NCBI RefSeq assembly: GCF_001625305.1
Contig: NW_017802425.1
Span: 929,882-993,881 of the forward strand
Reading direction: 5' to 3'
Source of the DNA: Branchiostoma belcheri
Lineage: Eukaryota > Chordata > Leptocardii > Amphioxiformes > Branchiostomatidae
DNA: 64,000 bases
The number at the start of each line of letters is the position of its first letter. Positions within the stretch are counted from its first letter, which is position 1. Positions 10,151 through 19,099 of this stretch are shown here, piece by piece. The notes under the pieces were generated by a model. The model was not told where the DNA came from and searched no databases. It was given only the letters and a program-made list of their open reading frames with translations. Both the position numbers and the translations under genes were made by a program.

Positions 10151-12311
10151 ATGGCACAGGACAGAACCGAAGAGACGGCCGGTGAAAATGTCCAGGAATT
10201 CATCAATCCCATGTATGCCAGCCCCACTGGAGGCTCCTACGATACTTCTGGTCAGTACGGCAGTCAAAACTATATGGTCAGGTGGTTACTATGACAGGAT
10301 TTTTAATGTTTGCGAAAATTATCTAAGGGACCATAAAAAAAGTGGCTAGGTGTAGAACTAGAATAATGAGACACTTGAAGACAGCTCATTGAAACGGTAT
10401 CTCGATAAGCCGAATTTGCTGGTTACTTGGTGTTCTGAAATAAACAAAAGAGTAAAAGGCATATTGTGGCAAACAAGTTTCACATATACATGTAGTAAAC
10501 TTTTTTCCATGTTCCAGGCGATCCCCGAATCCGCGGACCAAACGGGCGGCAGGATGAAACCGAAGAAGGGAAGACATCAATTGGAGATGAACATGATGTC
10601 ATCAACCAGCTTAATAGTAACCCCATGTACGGTCCTGTCGGGTGTTCAGGTCAGTATTACATAGGATAGTGGACCTGAATGAATGATTGAATGATAAAAG
10701 ACCCTTATTGTACATTTGTGTATGGGGGGGGAGTGGCGTGTTAGAGAAAAAGAGGTTGGAGGGAGAGATTGGGCAAAGTTATTTATAAGTTCAGCATTGT
10801 CAACTATCTCCTTTGCTACAGGTGTCGCAGATGAAGAACGTGGCTTGTGTAGCCGGGCAAGTGGTTTTCTGCCACCGCCGGTTACCGTTGTCAAGACGAT
10901 TGTCGTCATGGCAATTATAATAATGACATCGACTCTGGCGCTCACTCTGTGGCACATCAACACTCCACATCCGGATGTGGATTCGGTGAGGGTTTTTTTG
11001 TGTCTCGGTTGCTCTTACAGTGAATTATGCTGTGTCAAAGCAGTCGGAAACATGCACACTATCTGACTAGTGGCTACATTATGAGAAAGATGAGAAAGTG
11101 TGATGGTCAACAATTCTTACAATTCATTAAATTATCACAATGCTCTCAAACTTTGTACTGACTCGACGGATATTTTGCATCTCAACGCCAGGTTGTGAAA
11201 TTGGTCTTGAAAGAGATCCACAACCGATCTGCACTCTTCTGCCGCACAATGACTGAAGAAGCTTTTCAAGATCGCACCAGCCCTCAACTCTCGACCATTG
11301 AGAGCCGCGCAGCCCGGGTCAGCCGTCTGCAGAACCGAGTGTCCACCCTTCTTCAGGAGCAGCTGGACCAGGAGCGAACCCTCCGCACTCAGCTGGCGAA
11401 CCTGACAACTGCCCTGTGCAAGGCAGCGCCGGACCGAGGTGTGTACAGTTGAGTTACAGAACGTGTGGGGGGGGGGGGATTTCTTGACCACAAATCACAA
11501 AAAGGTCATACACAGGTAGCTCGCAATATAACTTCCCCTGCAAAGTACTGAAAAAGTACTATGATGGAAAATACACATTCCAGTAAAAAGCGTTCATAGA
11601 GTACATGGTGAAACTCCGGTGTCGATGTTTTCGTTTGATTACGTGCTGTTTAGTAACAATTGGCGTTTTTTTGCAGGAAAGCTGTTCCACGTGACGTCAC
11701 CAAAGGGCAGGTACAGGTACAGCTTGGATGAAGCTCGCCAGGCATGCGCAGAGAAGAAAGCCGTCCTGGCGACCTATGACCAGCTGCACGAGGCCTGGCA
11801 GGGCGGGCTGCAACGGTGTGACTGCGGCTGGCTGGCGGACGGGAAGGCTTACTACCCGATGCAGGAGCGCAAGTTAGTATTTAAAAATCACGAGATGGCC
11901 TAAAGATGGTTAAGGAGCAGAATACAGAGGGCCGTTATGCAGAGAAAAGTAACAATTTGTTTATTGTATTTTACATGAACAATACATAATGAAAAAGGAA
12001 TAGCATGCAGCAACTGATAAAAACATAAACCACGTATCCAAAATACGTAAGTAGAAGCAAAATCTATAGCAAGGCATGAAGATAAGTAATCTCTATCTAA
12101 TGAGAAAAACGAAAGAAATCAAATGTCAAAACAATGTGACACGAAAACGTACTTCTATTGGCTAACAAGAACTGACGTTCTCTGTTTTGTTTTGTTTTGT
12201 TCTGTTTGTTTCAGCCGACATTGTGGTAACCTGAGAGGCGTCGTCAGGTGTGCCCTGCAGCCCACACGGAACGCCTGGTGTTTCCGCTCCTTCTGCACAG
12301 CCAATGACTGA
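10151..12311 (+). CDS. Type II transmembrane coiled-coil protein with C-terminal Link (hyaluronan-binding) domain
   Basis: Six exons (10151-10250, 10518-10649, 10822-10985, 11192-11438, 11677-11872, 12215-12311) give 936 nt and 311 residues with consistent phases 1,1,0,1,2. There is no signal peptide. Residues 1-102 are a predicted cytoplasmic tail with two NPMY motifs (19-22 and 68-71), the NPxY form used by PTB and clathrin adaptors. Residues 103-123 are a membrane span (TIVVMAIIIMTSTLALTLWHI) with Lys and Arg on the N-terminal side, supporting N-in topology. Residues 133-215 form a Leu/Gln/Arg-rich coiled-coil stalk (VSRLQNRVSTLLQEQLDQER). Residues 217-306 are a Link module: GRYRYSLDEARQAC, LATYDQLHEAWQGG, CGWLADGKAYYP and AWCF, with the four canonical cysteines plus an extra pair. 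Hyaluronan binding is inferred from the family. Known Link receptors such as CD44 and LYVE1 are type I, so this layout is unusual. Confidence 0.88.
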
Positions 12312-12559
12312 CCAGGTCAAAGGGCAGATTGAGCAGGAGTACAACATGTAGCTGGGTGCTGTTTTGAGTGAGCTTGTTTAGGGGGAGTCATCATTCACGA
12401 TGTAGGGTAGTAAACCGTTATGTGTTCCCGAGAATCTTGTAACAATGTAGGAAATCGAGATTTGTAGAAGTGGTTTCCGGTAGGGTTTTACTACATGTGT
12501 TCAGTTGGCTATATTACTGACGTATTCCAAACTGCTCTAGTGTACCAGCATCTGTCAGA

Positions 12560-12960
12560 CACATGCCTAACGATATCACAGGGTCTTGTTTTAACGGGTG
12601 GATTATTTATGGCCGGGCGTTTGTTATACCTGAGGCAAATTTAAACATCTGTTTACGTATTCTTAGGACAACAACAAAACACTTACTACAGGTATTAGTC
12701 TGTGGCTATCTTAGATCTATAGATGTAACACGTGGGTAATTTGAAGTATGAATCCACCGTGTGTGGGAGGAAGGCTTTGAAGCCGTATTTTTAATCTTAG
12801 AAACGAAAGTTGTTTTTGTCAAAGAAAAAACAGGTGGTAGCCATTCCATCATAGTATCCCCGGTATCTCTACGGTGCTAGGAGTGTTGCCCGTCCGCCCA
12901 GTCCCAGTAGCGCACGCTCCGGGTTTAACGGGATCGGATTCAATGAAAAAGGCTGCCAAG
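12560..12960. repeat. Direct repeat, right copy, flanking the Link gene
   Basis: This is the second copy of the block at 9240-9700, in the same orientation and diverged by substitutions and short indels. It lies just beyond the Link gene stop codon. No gene is seen from here to about 13.87 kb; the sequence is AT-rich. Confidence 0.8.
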
Positions 12961-13873
12961 GGAAAAATATATATTATATAGGGTGATTATTGGGTCGGTA
13001 AAACACACTTAATAAACCGGACAGGGGAGAATGGTTACCATGCAGAAGTCAAAAGAATCAACTCCTTAATTATAATTTGAAACATAATTATTACATACAA
13101 AATTAACGTTAATTTTCTCCATTTTTAAGCACCAGGGTTATTTCATGTACATGTGTAAACAAAATATCTATCTAGTTCATCACGTCCATAACTGTCCAAT
13201 GGAAAAGTGATCTGAATTCATTCGAAAAGTTTGTAGTTTTTTCTTGGATACCACACAAATGGGTTAGATTTTTCTACCCACTACATTTCTACTTACCACG
13301 TTACGTATTATTACGTTATAAGTTATTGCACATGGTCTAAAGTAAATCGATATGTAAAGTATACAGCACCACCTCTAAATAGTATGTAATCTTCGTTAAT
13401 TCCCTTTCCACTGAAAGATGGGATTTTTTTCAATAGCCAGAAGACTGATGCACGTACGTAACGGCGTGTGTTTTGTTGTACTATCTTGTTCAATGTTGGA
13501 CACAATAAACATTTGCATTTGAAATTAGAGTTCAACGACCTCACACCTTCGCCAAATGATGTTAACAGTGACGAATGTTGACGGATTATTAATGTTTATC
13601 ATTGATTATGAACACAAGGTCCTCGTTTATCAGTTGATCATACCTTATGACAGTCTCATCCTATGAAAGAGGGCTATTCTAGAATTTCCAAAATATTATG
13701 CAAATGAGCTGATTTTGATAAGTTATGTTTAGTGATGTTCGCCTTCACCTAAGTTCCAAATGCCACAAGTATGAAATTCCATGCAGTTAGCAATATGGAA
13801 TTATTGCCTTTTCTCATTTATTTGACAAATGCTCCTGCAGTTTCACGTCACTTCTTCCCTTGCCCAAGAGCTA

Positions 13874-14024
13874 CTTAATCTCCAAGTAGATCATACGGTG
13901 GCAAGGCAGTATCCATTGTCCATAGGAGTGTCCATTAGTAGTAGTCCATTACCCATTTGGCTAATGGACACTCCTCTAGCCAATGGATACTGCCTTGTCA
14001 CCATATGATCTGCTTGCAGATTGA
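13874..14024. mobile_element. Fold-back MITE (aatctccaag...cttgcagatt family)
   Basis: The left arm (taatctccaagtagatcata, then tggcaaggcagtatccattg) is the inverted complement of the right arm (caatggatactgccttgtca, then tatgatctgcttgcagatt). The whole unit of about 150 bp could fold into one long hairpin. Relatives occur in this window at 34565-34741, 47377-47530 and 58193-58325, with a fragment near 39500. There is no coding capacity, so it is a non-autonomous DNA element. Confidence 0.8.
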
Positions 14025-14231
14025 GAGCTACCTACCATCCAAAATTCGTGACTGATCAAGCATGCCCAGATCACGAGATCACAAATCGGAACTTCAGCTG
14101 CAGTACCATAACGAGTAGCTAGGGGATCCAAAATCTAATCTTTCGTTCAACTACACCAAAACTTTTTCACGCCTTTTTGAATGACTCAGATTTTTGTATG
14201 CGTTCCTACATGTACCTCCTGCCTTTCCATG

Positions 14232-14358
14232 ATATCGATCTGCACCATGTCCTGTCCGGACGTCCCTGCAAACCCGAGCAGCTGGGAGGTGAACTGCAGC
14301 CACACGTTCAAGTACAGGCAGTCCTCCTTGCGGTTTTTGTCATGTGGAAGGCAGGCCC
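14232..14358 (-). pseudogene. Relic of an esterase exon (third copy)
   Basis: Read on the minus strand, this stretch gives [14 protein letters not shown], matching the second-exon start of esterase 2 ([14 protein letters not shown]). The similarity extends a little into the flanking intron (a shared aaagtctaacg word). The 3' splice site CAG of the active gene is CATG here, the similarity fades after about 60 bp, and no other exons are near it. It lies downstream of esterase 2 and looks like the remnant of a lost tandem copy. Confidence 0.65.
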
Positions 14359-14642
14359 ACATGTTTCATTAGTCATAAAGTCTAACGCCTACGTCATCCG
14401 TTTTCTGTGCTCTCTGATGACCGCCTCATCATTGTGTGTGTTCGCTGTGGACGACTGTCTCATCATTTCAGCCTTCATGTGTAATATATGTGAGACGTGT
14501 ATCATGCTAGTTTTATATTGTCTCGCCGATATTGTGGTTCTTGCATCTTATCCAATAGAGCCACAGCTATAGTGTGAACTAAAATATGCCATGGAAGATG
14601 AAGGTGAGAGGTAAAGAAACAGGTAAAGAGATCGCCATCTTT

Positions 14643-15210
14643 TTAATAATGACATCAATAGAAATCTGTACACTCTTCGTTGAGAAATATTTCAAATGAG
14701 TTTAATAAGCAACTCTCCGTTGGGAAATATTTCAAATAAGTTTGATAAACAATGTATACAGGGCACGCATTTAGTACACTTAGAGTTGGAATGCCTGCAC
14801 ACATATGCACAAGTGGCCAACTTTGGCTTCGATCGAGCTGAGACGTATTTCTAAATCATCAGTCACACAAGTTATCAGACATTCAAATGAACCGACTTTC
14901 TCTAAGGCTGACGTCTCATCTGACGTCTGTTACGACGGTTGATTTTTCTTCCGGGTCGCTTGATCCACTTCCGGTTCGGATGGCAGCAGTTGGGATGACG
15001 GGGAAGGCGATGGTCGGTGATGACGTCGGTGATGACGTTGGTGAGACGTCAGTGATGACGTCGGTGATGACGTCGGTGATGATGACGTCGTCGGTAGCAG
15101 GACGAATCTACGCAAACAGAAGAAGACCGGTGACACTGCTGAGGAGCAGGAGGATGGCGGGAAGGGTGGTGGTGGCGCTGCTAGCATCTGTGGCGGGGAA
15201 ACAACACGGA
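14643..15210 (-). repeat. GPI-exon plus 3' UTR cassette, copy in esterase 2
   Basis: This segment matches 18544-19099 (the end of the ACE2 gene). It begins at ttaataatgacatc, runs through the 3' UTR with its gatgacgtcggt repeats, covers the terminal coding exon, and stops about 22 bp into the intron, where the two loci diverge abruptly. The UTR part is diverged with indels, while the 80-bp coding part is identical. Confidence 0.9.
15108..15187 (-). CDS. Terminal GPI-anchor signal exon of esterase 2
   Basis: The acceptor TTCCCCGCCACAG precedes an 80-nt coding stretch (2 nt, 25 codons and a TAG stop) entered in phase 1. It encodes small residues suited to an omega site (Asp-Ala-Ser-Ser), a short spacer and a hydrophobic C-terminus. 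It is identical over all 80 bp to 18997-19076 in the ACE2 gene. Confidence 0.9.
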
Positions 15211-17790
15211 GAAAAACAATTGACAGAAATTTGAACTAAGAACGTAAGCCAACAATCCTGACCACAACACAACCTTGCTACCATGGAGGGTAGTCTTTCC
15301 CTAACCTCCCTGCTTTACTGCTACTTACTGCTACTAAGTCATTAAACGTTACCTTATGTTGTAGATCAGGGTACTTTGAAATGTTTATTTTATAATCCAA
15401 AAGAGAAACCAGCTTACCTGTTTGTTCCTGCAGTTGCCAGAGGTACTCCCGCCAGAAGGCACAAGGCCTGGTCCTGGGCCACTGCGCAACTCGGACCGGC
15501 TGTGTGTCCAGCACGATGTAAGACTGGTCCGTCTGGTTGTAGGGTGGCCACGTCTCGGTCCCAGGATCATTGGGGTCCCTAGAGAAGAAATCGAGTTCTT
15601 TTGGACCAGAATGTTTGTACATTTTGACCCTGTGTTTCATCTATTGTGTATAATCTAACGATCTTATTTTCTCCCAGACCTTAACCAGAGTTAACCTTAA
15701 CAATAGTCTATGAGCTCCTGGCCCTATGCCTAAATATGGTCACACTCCAATCATGGTAACACACACTGCTATAGTACATTACCTATAACACAGCCAAATA
15801 GTCCAAATAAAACCATTCTAAAAGCCTTTACCGAGAAAATGAAAAGAAAAAAAGCCTAGGGGTATTTGGCCACTGTACCCTAATGCCAAATTATATGTTA
15901 ATGAAGAAATTGATTCCATTTAACGAAATGGCAGGAGGAGACGGAGAAGAAGAAACACGAGGGAACACAATAAGAAGCCATAATAAAAAAAATACCCTGT
16001 CTTCGCAAAGTTGGTCCAGAATCGCATCATTTTCCTCGACTGTCTATCTTCATCCTGGGTAAAATTCTCAGACGGATTCAGGGGCAAACCGAAGACCAAG
16101 GAGGAGGCGGAACTGTGCATTGCTCCAGTCCACGACGACGGTGGCAGATTTGATACGACGTGGTTAAACTGGTACATGTACACCTTCCCGCCGACACGAG
16201 CACGTGCAAGGCTGGCTTCTATCACCGGGCACTTGAAGGAGTAATCCCCGACCATGTTCTCCGCGGCGTCCCGGTACACTGCCGGGTTGTCCAGGCCTCG
16301 CCAGTCCGTGTACTCAAACGCCACGGCGTCGATTCCAAACTCATTCAGAGTCGGCAGGAGCGCTTGGATAGTTTTGATGTACTGGTTCTTGTTGATGAAA
16401 CTGTCCGTTGAACGGTTGAAACCCAGCGATGTTTCCCTAGCTGTGAACAAAGAACCTTCATTGGTTGTGAAACCAGCCATGACGTCAACAGTGGGAGGGG
16501 GGCGTTCTTCGGCCATATCTGACGGGTGAGAGGGCAGAAAATTCGCATCAACCACCGGGGTAAAACCAAAATCCAAAAGAGCCTGTGGTTGGTTGTTCAC
16601 AATGTCCTCCGCAGAACGACTTTGCAGACAGGCCACCATGTCCTGGACCTCGGGCTGCCGACAGCCCAGGGCGGAGCCGAGGGCGCGCCCTCGGGCCATG
16701 GCGGCGTCCCTCGGTGTAAGGGCCCAGTTGCAGAAGGCCGCTCCGCTCTGTAGAATGGCGCGCTGGTACAGACCACTGCTGGAGGGGGATAGGAGGTGGA
16801 AGTGGACACTGGCTGCTCCTGGACAGATAAGACGATGCATTATGGGAATGAAGACAACCGAACGGTGCACAGACCAATGACGTAACAGCTTTGGTCTTGA
16901 TGCTAAAAAGACCCTAAAAGATATGCATCTCATGTGAATTTATAATTTATAATGCCAAGAGAAATCAAACCTGCACTTCTTCCGAAAATGGTCACCCTGT
17001 CCGGGTTCCCCCCGAACCTCTCTATGTTGTCCTGTACCCACTGTAAGGCCAGCTGCTGGTCCAGCAGTCCCATGTTCCCTGGGGCATCGTCCGTCCCGAG
17101 GGCCAGGAACCCCAGGGCCCCCAGCCGGTAATTCATGCTGACGACCAGAAGGTGTTCCGTGGCAGCCAGAAATTGTCCCGCCAAACCCCATTTGGTGGCA
17201 GAACCAGTTATGAACCCTCCCCCATGGATCCACACCATAACAGCGCCATCGTGCGGCTGAGAGGGAGACTGCCACACGTTCAGGTATAAGCAGTCCTCAC
17301 TGCGGTTGTCCTCCTGTGGAATGTAAGTCTGTCAATGTATTTAAAGTCTAACGAATGAGCTAACCGCCCCGACCCCCGTCTGTCAACAGCACCTCTTCCC
17401 TTGATATATTACGCATAGCTCTGTCAACAACAAACAGTTGGGAGGATATGTCTTCACGTGCTCCGTTTAATAGTTGTGCGACTATCTTATTTCGTAAATC
17501 ACATGGCATACCTCATCATCTTGAAGTTCCTGGTAACAATCCCTCGCCAGCACCGTCGCGTTGTAGACTCCTTGCCAAGGGTCGGGCGGGACCGGCGGTT
17601 TGAAGCGCAGCTCCCCTACAGGCGGCTTGGCGTAGGGAATCCCCAGGTAGGCGTTCACCTGTGTGCCCGACACGTCCAGGACGGTTCCCCGGACGGGGCC
17701 AGCCGTCAGAGTAACCGGTGGTGACAAACTAGAGACTTGAAATACTGCCACTAGAAGCGACAGTACCACAGATGTTGCTCTTGCCGCCAT
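15108..17790 (-). CDS. Carboxylesterase (cholinesterase-like), tandem copy 2, GPI-anchored
   Basis: Exons 17790-17512, 17313-16971, 16818-15996, 15578-15418 and 15187-15108 total 1686 nt (561 residues plus stop) in a perfect frame. The signal peptide is [20 protein letters not shown]. Family blocks are [29 protein letters not shown], the HGGGF oxyanion hole, FGRSAG (Ser206), TTNEGSLF (Glu328) and GAMHSS (His442), so the triad is intact. The last exon adds Asp-Ala-Ser-Ser then a hydrophobic stretch ([20 protein letters not shown]) and stops, a textbook GPI-attachment signal. Compared with copy 1 it has an extra intron (17511-17314) before the EDCLY block. Large parts of the main exon are nearly identical to copy 1, while the HGGGF flank and the region around the catalytic His differ. 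Confidence 0.92.
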
Positions 17791-18533
17791 TGCTGATGCT
17801 ATTCATAGCTTGTCCTTCAACTTACATACTACATCTGGACTTTGTTCGGTATTTGAATAAGAAACGTCATTGACTGACTGACCCTGGCTGACTGCCTATA
17901 GAAAATGTCAACAAAGTTATGCTGGTCTGGAGCAAACTACTTGTCAGTGACATGTTCATAGATACGCCTTATTGCAAGGACTGACGTTTCATTTGAGCTG
18001 TCTGCACAGTTAAATTGTTTCTTTTTACTCACCTCAAATATTACACATTTGCATACGTACTTTAACTTGTACCTTGGCGAATGTACCTGGATCGACCGTA
18101 TTGTATATTGCCTCATGGCTTGTATTTTAACCGCTCAAACGGAAGGGCGACAATAACACCATTTAGTTTTCATCTGACAACAATGTGACGGAACCCAATG
18201 TGCGAGGCCGTGAAACTTTGTCGAATGCATATGCTTCATGTTTCATGCTTCACGACTTTCCTCACTCCATCCAGGTGTGAATGGGTACCTAACTTCGGTT
18301 GGGGAAAGTCGTATTGAGGTCACCTTGTGGCGCTGAATGGCAGCCGCACAAATCCTTGCGACAGCTCCACAAAAGTGTGTGGAGCAAATATGTTATATGT
18401 ATCATGTGTATTATGTGATTTTTGTGATTATTGATTGATTTGTATCTGATTGTAAACCCATTGTAAACCCTGCATCAATTCAGGCTGCGATAAAAGGCTG
18501 CGATTGCACGGGTAATGTTTGACCAATAAACCA
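17791..18533. other. Intergenic region between esterase 2 and ACE2
   Basis: This is the presumed promoter of esterase 2 plus a spacer. No gene or RNA was recognised. Confidence 0.45.
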
Positions 18534-18539
18534 TTTATT
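18534..18539 (-). promoter_or_regulatory. Polyadenylation signal AATAAA for the ACE2-type gene
   Basis: On the minus strand AATAAA occurs about 460 nt after the TAG stop at 18997, at the edge of the duplicated 3' UTR cassette. It is the best polyA signal for the ACE2 transcript, though its use is not demonstrated. Confidence 0.5.
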
Positions 18540-18543
18540 ATAT

Positions 18544-19099
18544 TTAATAATGACATCGGTAAGAATGTGTACACTCTTCGTCGGGAAATATTTCAATTAA
18601 ATTTAATAAGCAACTCTTCGTTGTAAAATATTTCAATTAGATTTGACAGGAAATGTATACAGGGCACGCATTTAGTACGCTTAGAATTGGAAATCCTGCA
18701 CATGTACACAAGTAGACACAAAAATCTCGACAAGTTAAATTGTCAACTCTGCTTTGAGCTCAGACGTATTTCTAAATCATCAGTCACAGAAGTTATCAAA
18801 CAGACATTGAAATAAAACGACTTTCTCTAAGGCTGACGTCTCATCTGACGTCTGTTTCGACGGTTGATTTTTCTTCCGGTTCGCTTGATCCACTTCCGGT
18901 TCGGATGGCAGCGGTTGGGATGACGGGGAAGGCGATGACGTCGGCGATGACGTCGGTGATGACGTCGGTGATGACGTCGTCGGTAGCAGGACGGATCTAC
19001 GCAAACAGAAGAAGACCGGTGACACTGCTGAGGAGCAGGAGGATGGCGGGAAGGGTGGTGGTGGCGCTGCTAGCATCTGTGGCGGGGAAACAACACGGG
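18544..19099 (-). repeat. GPI-exon plus 3' UTR cassette, copy in ACE2
   Basis: This is the partner of 14643-15210. It contains tandem gatgacgtcggt units (about 18933-18985) directly after the stop codon and the terminal coding exon 19076-18997. Homology with the esterase copy ends sharply in the intron upstream of the exon. Confidence 0.9.
18997..19076 (-). CDS. Terminal GPI-anchor signal exon of ACE2-type gene
   Basis: The preceding exon ends CCA G|GTGCGA at 19367. This exon supplies AT to make an Asp codon, then Ala-Ser-Ser and a hydrophobic tail, then TAG. Phase and position agree with the corresponding join in esterase 2, and the coding sequence is the same base for base. Confidence 0.9.

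Noticed and set aside
14930-15187. Minus-strand frame starting [13 protein letters not shown] in the GPI exon region (also at 18780-19133)
   Set aside because: Wrong frame. The splice phase of the upstream exons selects the Asp-Ala-Ser-Ser hydrophobic tail, which ends at TAG.
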